A stretch of 64,000 nucleotides of DNA, taken from positions 120,277,391 through 120,341,390 of the forward strand of contig NC_044560.1 of the NCBI RefSeq assembly GCF_007565055.1, read 5' to 3'. A program made the position numbers and the translations under genes. Below, piece by piece: positions 21,653 to 32,500 of this stretch; the first letter of the stretch is position 1; each line of letters opens with the position of its first letter. Source of the stretch: Rhinopithecus roxellana (lineage: Eukaryota > Chordata > Mammalia > Primates > Cercopithecidae). The notes under the pieces are model-generated. The model saw only the letters and a program-made list of their open reading frames with translations. It was not told the DNA's origin and did no database searches.

Positions 21653-22489
21653 TTTTTAAGTTAATTATTTTAGAAGCCACATGGACTGGAGGATTTTTAT
21701 CGGCTGTGTTATAATCTATTTCTCTCATTGTATTGGTGCTCACGCTATCCAGTGTTAGCCTCTCCAAACTCGAATAGGCTTGACTTTCTGATTTCTATCA
21801 CAGAGCTCCTAAAGCCCTTGGAATTTCCTGTGTGTTGAAATGTCTTTTGTTATTTTTTAATGACTTTTTGATCACATCTCAGTTTATACCAATGAGATGC
21901 CTTAGGGTGGAGCCCCTAGACAGACTCAAGATGAAGCTGGTCACCAGAAAGATTAGAGAGTTGAAACTTTCGCCCCACTCACCAACCTCTGTGAAGGGGA
22001 AGGGATGGGGTGGCTCGACATGAAGCTCTATAAAAACTCTTGGACAACAAGATTTTAGCTTTCCAGATTGCTGAACACATTAGGTGTGCCTGGAGAGGGC
22101 ATGGAAGCTCCACACCTCTTCTCATATATCTTGCCCCATGTATCTTTTTTATCTGGCTGTTTGTATCCTTTGTGATATCTTTTATTATAAAACAGTAAAC
22201 ATAAGCAAAGTTTTCCCTGAGTTCTATGAGCCATTCTAGAAATGAGTTCTAGGTGGTTGTGGGAACACCAATTCTAATGTAGCTGGTTAAAAGCACAGGC
22301 CACAACCTGGTGATTGTGATTGGCATCTGAAGTGAAGGGCAATTTTACGGGACTTAGTCCTCAACCTGTGGGATCTGAGGCTCCAAGTTGATAGCATCAG
22401 ATTTGAATTATAGGACATCTGCTGGTGTCTCCTGGAGAACTGGGATGGATGAGAAAAACCACTCATTTGAAAAAAACCACTCATTTTAT
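21653..22489. other. No recognised feature
   Basis: Repeat-poor stretch before the PTCD3 pseudogene. Some long-repeat residue is possible, but I cannot name one. Confidence 0.4.
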
Positions 22490-22663
22490 TCAGCTGTTTT
22501 ATAAGCCTGGAAGCCCTTCAAATGGATCATCCTTCACCGTCTATGATATAATGAATGAATTAATAGGAAAGAGATTTTCTCCAAAGGACCTGGATGATGA
22601 TGTTTTTTCAGTAAGCCATGAGAGTATCCTCATCATCTCTCAAAGATCTAGAACTTGCCTGCT

Positions 22664-22970
22664 TTTTTTTTTTTTTTTTTTTGAGATGGAGTCTCGCTTT
22701 GTCGCCCACACTGGAGTGCAGTGCCGTGATCTCGGCTCACTGCAAGGTCTACCTCCCAGGTTTACACGATTCCCCTGCCTCAGCCTCCCAAGTAGCTGGG
22801 ACTACAGGCACGCACCACCACGCCCGGCTAATTTTTTTGTATTTTTAGTAGAGACAGGGTTTCACAGTGATAGCCAGGATGCTCTCGATCTCCTGACCTC
22901 ATGATCCGCCCGTCTCGGCCCCCCAAAGTGCTGGGATTACAGGTGTAAGCCACCATACCCAGCTACATGG
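22664..22970 (-). mobile_element. AluY
   Basis: Splits the PTCD3 pseudogene after its SLKDLEL-like block. Confidence 0.93.
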
Positions 22971-23403
22971 CCTTTTAAATACTGGAGACAACCGAAAATT
23001 CACTGGACCTGGTCATCGGCGTAATTTCTATTATTCCACATTCTTCAATTTGATTTGTCTGATGGAATAAATTGATGTCATCTTGAAGTGGCATACCTGA
23101 TACCTTCAGCCTTCTTCCCCCACTCCCAAACACTGATAGATCTCCGAGCATGGGATGTGGTTAATCGGCTGGAAGTGATTCCTCAAATTTGGAAAGATAA
23201 TAAAGAATATGGTCACACTTCCTGCAACAACCTGAGAGAAGAGATCCTGACACTCATGGCAATGGATAAGCACCCACCAGAGCTTCAGGTGGCATTTGCT
23301 GACTATGCTGCTGATATCAAATCTGCATATGAAAGCCAGCCTGTCAGACACACTACTCTGAATCTGAATTGGCCAGCTATCTCTCTCTCAACTGTATAGC
23401 CGT

Positions 23404-23711
23404 CCTTTTTTTTTTCTTTCTTTCTTTTATGAAACAGAGTTTCACTCTTGTCGCCTAGGCTGGAGTGCAATGGCGCGGTCTCGGCTCACTGCAACCTCTG
23501 CCTCCCGGGTTTAAGCGATTCTCCTGCCTCAGCCTCCCAAGTAGCTGGAATTACAGGCGTCCACCACTATGCTGGCTAATTTTTGTCTTTTTAGTAGAGA
23601 CAGGGTTTCGCCATGTTGGCCAGGCTGTCTCGAGCTCCTGACCTCAGGTGATCCACCCGCCTTGGCCTCCCAAAGTGCTGGGATTACCTACATGAGCCAC
23701 TGCGCCCGGCC
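23404..23711 (-). mobile_element. AluS
   Basis: Second Alu in the PTCD3 pseudogene; flanks GCCGTCCT and GCTGTCCT. Confidence 0.93.
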
Positions 23712-23927
23712 AGCTGTCCTCTTTTTAAGGGCTGGGAGAATCCAGGAAGCTTGGAAAATGTTGGGGCTTTTTAGGAAGCATAATAAGATCCCTAGAAATA
23801 AGTTGCTGAATGAGTTTATGGGCAGTGCAAGAGTGTCTAACAGCCCCCCGCAAAAAGAAAAGGATTAGGTAAGAAGCAGATCAGAGTTTAGAGCTATAGG
23901 CTACTTAATGGTATCTTTAAAACCTTC

Positions 23928-24170
23928 TTTTTTTTCTTTTCTTTTCTTTTTTTTTTTTGTTGCCCAAACTGGAGTGCAGTGACACGATCGTGGCTCACTG
24001 CAGCCTCTGCCTCCCACGCTCAAGCCCAGCAGCAGGGACAGGGCAATCACACGAGGATTGCAGGAGAATCGCTTGAACCCAGGAGGTAGAGGTTGCAGTG
24101 AGCCAAGATTGCACCACTGCACACCAGCCTGGGTGACAGTGTGAGACTCTGTCTCAAAAAAAAAAAAAAA
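23928..24170. repeat. Inverted Alu hairpin (two Alu 3' parts joined back to back)
   Basis: 23928-24027 is the 3' third of a minus-strand Alu (poly-T, then CTGGAGTGCAGTG...CTCACTGCAGCC). 24060-24170 is the matching 3' third of a plus-strand Alu ending in poly-A. Only about 30 unrelated bases lie between, so a stable hairpin is possible. Confidence 0.8.
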
Positions 24171-24760
24171 TTACTGTAGAGGAATGGTCTGACTATGTTG
24201 CACAGGCTAGTCTCTTAACTCCTGGCCTCAAGAGCTGGGTCCGTCCTGTAGACCCTGGCTGAGCAATGGATGAAACGAGTACTCAGACACAGGTATGTAG
24301 TGTAAGAGCAGCTAGGGGACTGCTGAAGAGTGAGCAGTCTCAGTAAGCTGGGGCTGCTTGCTTTTATTCAGTACAGACATAATGCCAAAAGCCTGGAGCC
24401 AACACAATCTGTGGGTAATTAACATTATTGTTCCCCCTTTATGGGAGCAGTCTCGCTCATGGATGATCAAAGGTTGGTTCCTAGTTAACATAAGCAAACA
24501 AGCCTGTTTATGTTAAATTCCCCTACACTTCCTTGTACCTACTCCTTGCCCTCTGCCTCAGGGTAAGAGAACAGCTGCCTTCAGCTTATTCTCCCCCAAA
24601 GCTATGCAGAGACATCTGACCTTTCAGAAGGTTTGCGTCCTTTTCTTACAGCTTCTCCCACCACTCTGACCGATCTCCTACGCTCAAGCAATCCTCCTTC
24701 CTCAGCTTCCCAAAATGCTGGGATTACAGGCATGAGCTACCACACACGACCCCCATTTCT
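24171..24760 (-). repeat. Old Alu fragment, interrupted by solo LTR
   Basis: Left piece 24171-24232 (ACTATGTTGCACAGGCTAGTC...CTGGCCTCAAG). Right piece 24683-24755 (CTCAAGCAATCC...GCTGGGATTACAGGCATGAG). Together they read as one minus-strand Alu. Confidence 0.65.
24233..24682 (-). mobile_element. Solo LTR (ERV1-like), antisense, inside an older Alu
   Basis: 450-base insertion flanked by the direct repeat CTCAAG (24227-24232 and 24683-24688). On the minus strand it has AATAAA at 24368-24363, followed by a U5-like stretch. The surrounding Alu reads across when the insert is removed. Subfamily not identified. Confidence 0.6.
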
Positions 24761-24770
24761 TGCAATAAAA

Positions 24771-24920
24771 CGTGTGTGTGTGTGTGTTCCATTTCTCCCT
24801 AATACCATTTCTCAACTGCATAAATCTTTAACTCATGAAAGATACTTTTTATCCTCTTGACTCCACAGTTAATGGAAAATAAAAATCACCAATAGTGACT
24901 TCTAAGATTGCTTAATATAC
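24771..24920 (+). repeat. Inverted duplication, left arm
   Basis: Near-identical to the reverse complement of 25711-25877. Examples are CATTTCTCCCTAAT, CTCATGAAAGATACTTTTTA and TGACTTCTAAGATTGCTTAA. It begins in a TG microsatellite that matches the CA microsatellite of the other arm. Confidence 0.88.
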
Positions 24921-25560
24921 CTTTGTGGGAGGACAGTTAGAACTCCTAATGTGAGCTTGTCAGTTTCTTGTTAAAACCAGCCCATTTGTCCCATAGAACT
25001 GACATTTGTGGTTTCTTTTGAATAAACATAGAAATTGACCCTCCCACTCTTTTTTTTTTTTTGAGACGGAGTCTTGCTCTGTCGCCCAGGCTGGGGTGCA
25101 GTGGCCGGATCTCAGCTCACTGCAAGCTCCGCCTCCCGGGTTCCCGCCATTCTCCCGCCTCAGCCTCCCGAGTAGCTGGGACTACAGGCGCCGCCACCTC
25201 GCCCGGCTAGTTTTTTGCATTTTATAGTAGAGACGGGGTTTCCCCTGTTAGCCAGGATGGTCTCGATTTGCTGACCTCGTGATCCGCCCGTCTCAGCCTC
25301 CCCCTCCCACTCTTAAAATTTGAGAAAAGTACATGTGTCGTAGTCGTTTGTCACAGAAATAACCAAATTTCCTTGTCCATTGTTTTTTAACTGTGGTTGT
25401 CCTAAGACTTTTGTCATCCATGATTATTGTTTGGCCTTGAGTCTTCTCCAAAGGTGGCTCACGGTCAGCTACAGTCCAGGGCTTCTTTGGGAGAGTTAAT
25501 AAAAAGAACTCTTGAATTCAAGTTTCTGGTAACTTTGGAAATTGTCCTACTGGCCTAGAT
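24921..25560 (+). repeat. LTR-like fragment related to the 27.7-kb LTR
   Basis: Shares GTCCCATAGAA, TTTCTTTTGAATAAACA and the following CCTCCCA...AAA...GAGA segment with 27740-27835. It is interrupted by a truncated young Alu (25051-25300) and forms the loop between the two inverted arms at 24771 and 25711. Confidence 0.45.
25051..25300 (-). mobile_element. AluY, Old World monkey type, 5' truncated
   Basis: Lacks the first 40 or so bases of the element. Clean target duplication CCCTCCCACTCTT shows that truncation happened at insertion. Confidence 0.95.
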
Positions 25561-25710
25561 AGAAAACTTCCAGGACTCTAATTAGAAGGCTGATATATTC
25601 GTAAAATATATAATTATGTATACATTTGTTTATGCCGTATGAAGCAGAGCAGGAGTTTCATGGACTGTACTAAGTTATTTCATTATAAATAAAAATATTG
25701 CATTATATAG

Positions 25711-25838
25711 TATATTAAGCAATCTTAGAAGTCACTCTTGATTTTTTTTTCTCCATTAACTGTGGAGCCAAGAGGGTAAAAAGTATCTTTCATGAGTTAA
25801 GGATGCATGCAGTTGAGAAACGGAATTAGGGAGAAATG

Positions 25839-25877
<39 letters not shown>
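25711..25877 (-). repeat. Inverted duplication, right arm
   Basis: Reverse-complement partner of 24771-24920, separated by about 790 bases. The (AC)n run at 25840-25877 is expanded relative to the short TG run of the left arm. Confidence 0.88.
25840..25877. repeat. (AC)n microsatellite
   Basis: About 18 AC units at the outer end of the right inverted-duplication arm. Confidence 0.9.
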
Positions 25878-25883
<6 letters not shown>

Positions 25884-26010
25884 GATATTTATTTCAAGGA
25901 CTGAATTTATTTTATTACTTTTTGTGTGTGTTTCAAATGTTGCTGATTCTTTTTGTTTTGTTTTTGAGTCAGGAGAAATTTTTGTAAATCTTTCTCAAGA
26001 ATCTGTTTTC

Positions 26011-26133
26011 TAGCTACTTGGGAGGCTGAGGCAGGAGGATTGTTTGAGCCCAGGAGTTTGAGGCTGTAGTGAGCTAGGATCATGCCACTACACTTCAGTC
26101 TGAGTAAAAGAGCAAGACCCTATCTCTATTTTT
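26011..26133 (+). mobile_element. Alu right-half fragment
   Basis: Begins AGCTACTTGGGAGGCTG; degraded tail. Confidence 0.8.
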
Positions 26134-26252
26134 TAAAATCCATGTTATTTTATAACACAATTGTAGGCACTGGGTATTTTCCCAAGGCTTTGACAGGAAT
26201 GGCATATTTTTGACGGTGAGAGACTGCTTTGAGGAATTAAGACTGATTTTAT

Positions 26253-26550
26253 GGGCCAGGCATGGTGGCTCATGCCTGTAATGTCAGCACTTTGGGAGGC
26301 TGAGGTGGGTGGATCACAAGGTCGAAAGATTGAGACCATCCTGGCTAACATGGTGAAACCCCGTCTCTACTAAAAATACAAAAATTAGCCGGGCATGGTG
26401 GTGGGTGCCTATAGTCCCAGCTACTTGGGAGGCTGAGGCAGGAGAATGGCGTGAACCCAGGAGGCAGAGCTTGCAGTGAACTGAGATAGCGCCACTGCAC
26501 TCCAGCCTGGGTGACAGAGCGTGACTCTGTCTCGAAAAAAAAAAAAAAGA
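26253..26550 (+). mobile_element. AluY
   Basis: Full length; flanks AAGACTGATTTTATG and AAGACTGACTTTATG. Confidence 0.93.
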
Positions 26551-26973
26551 CTGACTTTATGGAGCTGATGGGAGCTCTTGGAAGGACTGGCCTCATATCT
26601 TGTGTACACAGTTCCCTTGCAGGGTTCCTGGCCTGTAGTAAATACAGTGTCATTTTCTGATAGGCCCAGGAACCTCAAGATGTTTGGGGGCCTCAAGAAA
26701 AGGGGGTTTCACCCAATTCATGCAGGTATTTGCAGGTGCAGACAGATCTTTGGCTGGGCTTGAGAGGTCTTTGGATGTCGAGTCTGAGAGATTCCTTGTG
26801 AAGGGTTCCAGCAAAGCCAATTTAGGAGGAACTGTACGAACAGTGATTCTTGCTGTACTTTGTTTGGATAAGTATGGTGGGACTGAAGCTTGTTTTGCAG
26901 GTAGGTTGTTCCTGCTATGATTTGCCTTTGATGGAAGTCAGGGACTACAGAGAGAAAAACTGTGTTTCCAAAG
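26551..26973. other. Unassigned sequence, possibly ERV-derived
   Basis: Balanced base composition between two plus-strand Alus and close to LTR pieces on both sides. Short open frames only. Confidence 0.35.
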
Positions 26974-26986
26974 AAAACTATAGTGC

Positions 26987-27289
26987 TGCTGGGCACAGTG
27001 GCTCACGCCTGTAATCCCAGCACTTTGGGAGGCCGAGGTGGGTGGATCATGAGGTCAGGAGTTCAAGGCCAGCCTGGCCAACATGGTGAAACCCCATCTT
27101 TACTAAAAATACAAAAATTAGCCAGGTGTGATGGTGGGCACCTATAATCCCAGCTACTCGGGAAGCTGAGGCAGGAGGATCACTTGAACCTCACTGCAGA
27201 GGTTGCAGTGAGCAGAGATCGTGCCACAGAACTCCAGCCTGGGTGAAAGAACAAAACTCCATCTCAAAAAAAAAGAAAAGAAAAGAAAA
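26987..27289 (+). mobile_element. AluS
   Basis: Flanked by AAAGAAAACTATAGTG on both sides; right copy reused by the next Alu. Confidence 0.93.
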
Positions 27290-27302
27290 CTATAGTGTTA
27301 GA

Positions 27303-27580
27303 TTTTTTTTTTTTTTTTTTTTTTTTTTTGAGACAGAGTCTTGCTCTGTCGCCCAGGCTGGAGTGCAGTGGTCGGATCTCAGCTCACTGCAAGCTCCGCC
27401 TCCCGGGTTCACGCCATTCTCCTGCCTCAGCCTCCCGAGTAGCTGGGACTACAGGCGCCGCCACGTCGCCCAGCTAGTTTTTTGTATTTTTTAGTAGAGA
27501 CGGGGTTTCACCGTGTTAGCCAGGATGGTCTCGGCCTCCCAAAGTGCTGGGATTACAGGCTTGAGCCACCGCGCCTGGCC
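27303..27580 (-). mobile_element. AluY, Old World monkey type, internally deleted
   Basis: Flanked by TATAGTGTTAGAT. Missing the segment between GGATGGTC and TCGGCCTCCC. Confidence 0.94.
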
Positions 27581-27689
27581 TATAGTGTTAGATTAACCTT
27601 TGAGTTCATCTGAGTGGCCATGTGGTCATCTATGGTATGCAGCCACCCACAATACCCCTCCTCAGCATAAAGCAGCCAGAAAGATCATG

Positions 27690-28215
27690 TCCAGATTCCC
27701 CATGATCAAGGAATTGATAAATAGAAACCAGCTCCAGTGTCCCATAGAATTGATATTTATGGTTTCTTTTGAATAAACACATTATAGACATTGAGCCTCC
27801 CATTCCTAAAACTCGAGACACTTTTGTCTTATCTGATTTCCTTTCTCAGGAAACCAAGCATCAGCCTTCCCAAATAGTATAAAGAAACTGAAACTTACTG
27901 GATTACCACATCTGGAAAACGAGATGCTATACCCCTTACCCATCATGATTGCCTAACTGACCATCTGCTGCCTGTTGACCCATTCCTCTTCCTTACCCCT
28001 TCCTAATTCCTGTTTTCTCACACATAGTTACACTTCTTCCCTGATGTATAAACCCCTAGTTTTAGTCAGTTGAGGAAAGGGATTTGAGATTGATCTCCCA
28101 TTTTCCTCAGCTGCAGCACCGAATAAAGTCTTCATCCCTGAAAATACTCGTTGTCTTGCTGATTGGCCTTCTGTGCAGCAAACAGCAGGATCCAGATGCA
28201 AGGCCTGGCCTTTCT
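27690..28215 (+). mobile_element. ERV1-like LTR
   Basis: TATAAA at 28047-28052 and AATAAA at 28122-28127 have the spacing expected of U3 promoter and R polyadenylation signals. They are followed by a U5-like TGTCTTGCTGATTGG stretch. Its first part (27712-27835) is a direct repeat of 24981-25350. Ends are approximate; subfamily unassigned. Confidence 0.5.
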
Positions 28216-28849
28216 GGTAATACTGTCATCAACCATTTAATGATGTAGAGTTGGTCCCCGGCTCATGCTCTGTGTGTTCTCTTCTCCATCTACATGCATT
28301 GCCTTGATGGTCTCACTCAGTATCATGACTTGAAATAACAGTGTAAGATAACTCCTAAATTCATATATCCGTGCTCAAACCTTCCAGCATTCAGTCACAA
28401 GTTGAACTGCCTATGACAGAGATACTTTGTGGTTCTGTAGACATTTCAAACTAACCATCCTGAGCCTCCGAGCCTCCTCCACTTGCAGCCTCCCCACCTC
28501 AGAAGTGGGCAAATCCACATTTTGTGTGGTCTGGGCCAAATACATGACTCCCTGCATCACGTGGAGGCTGCACTCGTCCAAAGAAAGCCCAAAAGAGGGC
28601 AGTTTGCGCACACAATGTGTCAAGGCAGGGCTTCCACTCAGTCATTAGGCTACTTTTTTGTGTTTTCCAAGATGATGATTCGGGGAGGAGGGATCTGAAA
28701 GGGGGTCAGTCGCCAGGCGAGCTGAGGACCCAGTTCTGCGCCTTTGCTTGTGCCCTGAACTGAAGTAAAGTCCCTGTCTCCCAAGCTCCGATTTTCCCGA
28801 GAGAAGAATGGAGTGTAACCCTTGCCCCTCGGTTCCCTCCCTCCATCAA
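28216..28849. other. Upstream flank of ZNF264, no recognised feature
   Basis: Single-copy-looking sequence that rises in GC toward the CpG island. No antisense first exon was recognised. Confidence 0.4.
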
Positions 28850-29540
28850 CTTCCCCTCGCGTTGTGCCCACCGTAAAGAGGCGGGTCTGGAGCATCTCCT
28901 CGGGTCCTGGAGTGCCTTTCCCTGGAAGGAAAACTTGAGCCTGGAAGCGCTCCTCCCATTGGCGAACACGTCAGGAAAACTACACTACCTAGAAGGCCTT
29001 GCGTTATGCGAGCGGCGGGAGCTGGGCCAATGACGGCCTAGGACGGGGACGACTCCGACGGCCCACGCCGGCGGGGGCGGGACTTCCGGGTTGTTCGCCG
29101 GGGACGCCATTTTCCTCTGCCCTTCTGTCCCGAGCAGTGTGTAGCCACTGAGGGGCCTCAGCCGGGACCGCATTGCGAGTGGCTAGTCAGGACCGAGCAG
29201 GGGAGGAGGATAGGAATCCCCGCCGCACCTTTGTACGAGCCTGACTGAGCCTGACCGCCTCCAGGGGCTTGTTCCTGGGTCGTCGTGAAGCCGCGGTCTC
29301 TCCTCCCCCGCCCTTCAGCCCCGCGGTCGCCAGGGGCGGCGCCCTGGGTCTGGAACGCGGTTGCCACCGAGGAGGCGGCGGCCCCGAACGCGCCTGGAAG
29401 CCCCGGGCAACCGGCCAGGGCCGGGCACAGGTGGGGTCCATCAAGCCGCCCGGGGGTCTTTTGTCCCAGCTCTGCGGCCCAGGGGGTGACGTGATGGCGG
29501 CAGCGGTGCTGACGGACCGGGCCCAGGTGAGTGGACGGTG
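28850..29540 (+). promoter_or_regulatory. ZNF264 CpG-island promoter and 5' UTR
   Basis: GC- and CpG-rich block covering the presumed start and first exon of ZNF264. Visible sites: inverted CCAAT at 28958-28962; CCAAT at 29027-29031 running into TGACG; an ETS-type ACTTCCGGG at 29082-29090; a YY1-type GCCATTTT at 29106-29113, which often sits at the start site. A ZNF143-like element lies at 28978-29003. There is no TATA box, so this looks like a housekeeping-style promoter. The start near 29080-29110 is inferred. Confidence 0.75.
28978..29003 (+). promoter_or_regulatory. ZNF143/SBS-like site in ZNF264 promoter
   Basis: Begins AACTACACTACCTAGAAG and ends GGCCTTGCG. It resembles the ACTACA-n-TCCCA-n-GC module bound by ZNF143 in many CpG promoters, with a few mismatches (CTACCTAG where TTCCCAG is usual). 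Only ChIP data would show occupancy. Confidence 0.45.
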
Positions 29541-32500
29541 GCTTCGCAGTTGCCGCCTCCTTGCCAGGGCGGAGGCGGTTCCCGAAGTGGGTGGGAGCCC
29601 AGGTATCCCCTATATTTGTCTTTGCAGTCGTCGTTCGCTTTGGTGTGTGGAGCTGGTTGCCACTTATTTATACCTGGCCGTAAAGGGTGTTGGGCCTACT
29701 GGAAAGAGCTCCGTAGGTGGTTGAGTGAATGACGCTTGCTCTGGGGACTCCCAGCATCCGTGGCCTGCAAGCATCCTCTCTGGTGGACCAGGTCTCATTC
29801 CAGCATGGAATTGGGGGCCTGAGAGGGGAAGGGGAGGGCAGGGCAGGGCAGTAGCAGGCCGACAAATGCGTGGTCAGAGACAAGGTGTATATTTAAGGAG
29901 GCTCAGGAGGGTGTGTGAGGTTGCCATGGTTTCCTGCGGCTGCTGAGACATGGACGGTAAGCGTGTGTGGTCTTTTCCTGGACTTTCTACCCATCCGCAG
30001 CTAGTACAGACATTGTGGCCAGTCAGATGCCGTTACTGTCATCGCTACAGCCTGCATTATCCTTGGCCGCTCGTGTTCCGTGGCCCCGAAGTATCTTGGC
30101 GTCCTAGACAAGTTCTGTCGGAACCCAGCAAGGAAAGAGGCTGATGGTTGGTTCATTGTGGAATTTCCTTGGGGGCTCTGGGAGACCCAGGGAGATCCCA
30201 GAGGGCCTGGGAAGCTGTTCTGGGGCCTGTCATTCCCCAGGTAGATGCAGCCCCTCCAGTGCCGCTCTGTGGGGTCAGTGAGGAATGCTGAGCTTTTTGT
30301 GCCCGTATTCACAGATACTTTTTTTTTTGTTTTGAGACAGGGTCTCGCTCTGTCGCCCAGGCTGGAGTGCAGTGGCGCAATCTCAGCTCACTGCGGTCTC
30401 CGCCTCCTGGGTTCAAGCAGTTTTCCTGCCCCAGTCTCCCAAGTAGTTGGGATTACAGGCATGCAGCACGGCACCTGGCTGATTTTTGTATTTTTAGTAG
30501 AGACGGGGTTTCACCATATCGGCCAGGCTGGTGTTCAACTGACCTCAAGTGATCCGTCCACCTCGACCAAAGTGCTGGGATTACAGGCATGAGCCACCGT
30601 GGCCGGCCCACAGATACGTTTTCAGGGCTAATTGAAATGGACTTAATGTCAGAAATGAGTGGAAATGCTTGTAACTTCATCATATTAGACTTGCTTTGAT
30701 GTTGGGGGAGTGTTGGAGTTACGCTTTTAGACTGTGAGTCATAGTAACCCCATGTTTAGATCCTATCTGTGGTGGTGAGATACGTGACCGGGTGAATTGA
30801 TAGAACTTCCTTAGCATCGAGTGACTGTGAAGGTGATGATGGTGTTGATTGCAGGGGCTGTGGAATGATTAATAAAAATCCCAGAGCACACTGAGCATTG
30901 AATACTTTCTCTTTAACAACTGTTACTGGTGGGAAGGAAGTATTATTGTATTGATCTAGAAATCAAGGCTCAGAGAAATGAAATTATGTCTTTGAGGTAA
31001 CAGCTGTCAAGTGTCGGTTTCAAGTGTTTGGAGCTAGGGATTTCTAGTCACTGTAACACAGGATGTGAAGCCTTCAACATGGGGCAGGCACCCAGCTGGA
31101 CCAGTGAGACTCAGGTCCTGCTGTTGTAACCTTTGTTGCTATTATTACCATTTCCCCATTTCCTTGTCGTTTTAGAGCCTTTAGTTTCTGTATTTCACAG
31201 TCCACAAGTTGTTTCCGTTGTCCTGTGTCATTCTCTAATGGCTCTTAAATAGGAGGTTTCTCTCCTCATTATGTTCAAAGCATCTCCCTTTCCTCTCGAG
31301 CCCAGCACAGAGCTAGGCCCTCAGGAGGTGCTCTGTGATTCAGGCCTCCATCACTGTACAACTTTTCCAGTGGAGCACAATCTGTGATCACATTCAGCAG
31401 CTGAAAGGCCAATACTGCTCCTTCTGTTTGACTTTCCAGGTGTCTGTGACCTTTGATGATGTGGCTGTGACTTTCACCCAGGAGGAGTGGGGGCAGCTGG
31501 ACCTAGCTCAGCGGACCCTATACCAGGAGGTGATGCTGGAAAACTGTGGGCTCCTGGTGTCTCTGGGTAAGGCCTTCCTTCCCCGCTTCACCATGCAGGT
31601 GACCTGCCACTTGTTCATTCCACCTTCTGACTCCAGGCCTGGCTGCACAAGGAGGCCTCTAGAACCTACCTTGCCTCTTTCTCACAGCTTTAGTCATTTT
31701 CTACTCTCACCTCTTCCTATCTGGTCTCCCTGTATCTCTTTGGGCTAAAGACAGAGTACTCTTTGGCTCCCAGCCAAAGGAGAAGGTGGTAAAAGAAAAT
31801 GGGGTGTTTTGCAAACTCAGGTAGGATTTCCAGCTGTGCCTCATGAGGGGCTGGTGTAGGAACTGAGAACCACCATGATGGTGTCCTGGCTTCTCTCTCT
31901 GGGTCTGCTCATGTCATGTCTATTCTCTATGGCTTTTTCTGCCTTAGCAAGTTCAAGACAAGAGTGGCCACCTGTATTAGGGTTCTCTAGAGGGACAGAA
32001 CTAATAGAATAAATATATATAAAAAGGACAGTTGCCGGGCGCGGTGGCTCAAGCCTGTAATCCCAGCACTTTGGGAGGCCGAGACGGGTGGATCACGAGG
32101 GCAGGAGATCGAGACCATCCTGGCTAACACCGTGAAACCCCGTCTCTACTAAAAAATACAAAAAACTAGCCGGGCGAGGTGGCGGGCGCCTATAGTCCCA
32201 GCTACTCGGGAGGCTGAGGCAGGAGAATGGCGTAAACCTGGGAGGCAGAGCTTGCAGTGAGCTGAGATCCGGCCACTGCACTCCAGCCTGGGTGATAGAG
32301 CGAGACTCCGTCTCAAAAAAAAAAAAAAAAAAAAAAAAAAAGGACAGTTTATTAAGTAGTATTAACTAACGATCACAAGGTCCCACAGTAGGCCATCTGC
32401 AAGCTGAAGAGCAAGGAAGCCAGTCCAAGTCCCAAAGCTGAAGAACTTGGTGTCCGACGTTTGAGGGCGGGAAGCATCCAGCATGGGAGAAAGATGGAGG

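Larger units (their letters stand above)
22490..23868 (+). pseudogene. PTCD3P: PTCD3 (mitochondrial PPR protein) processed pseudogene, fragment
   Basis: Intronless, decayed copy of part of the PTCD3 (MRPS39) message, which encodes a pentatricopeptide protein of the mitochondrial ribosome. Recognisable pieces in order: GSPSNG then YDIMNE near 22512-22560; HGLLNTGDN-like reading near 22975; NRLEVIPQIWKDNKEYGH and HPPELQVAFADYAADIKSAY at 23165-23340; AGRIQEAWKMLGLFRKHNKI near 23730-23795. Frames shift between blocks and stops occur. Two minus-strand Alus (22664-22970, 23404-23711) split it. The match ends near SNSPP, about 80 residues before the parental C-terminus. The parent assignment is from memory of the family. 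Confidence 0.8.

Noticed and set aside
22425..22904. 159-codon frame as a new gene
   Set aside because: PTCD3 retrocopy piece fused to a minus-strand Alu.
29269..29724. 151-codon frame running through ZNF264 exon 1 and into intron 1
   Set aside because: Different frame from the MAAAVLTDRAQ start and crosses its splice donor; GC-rich artefact.
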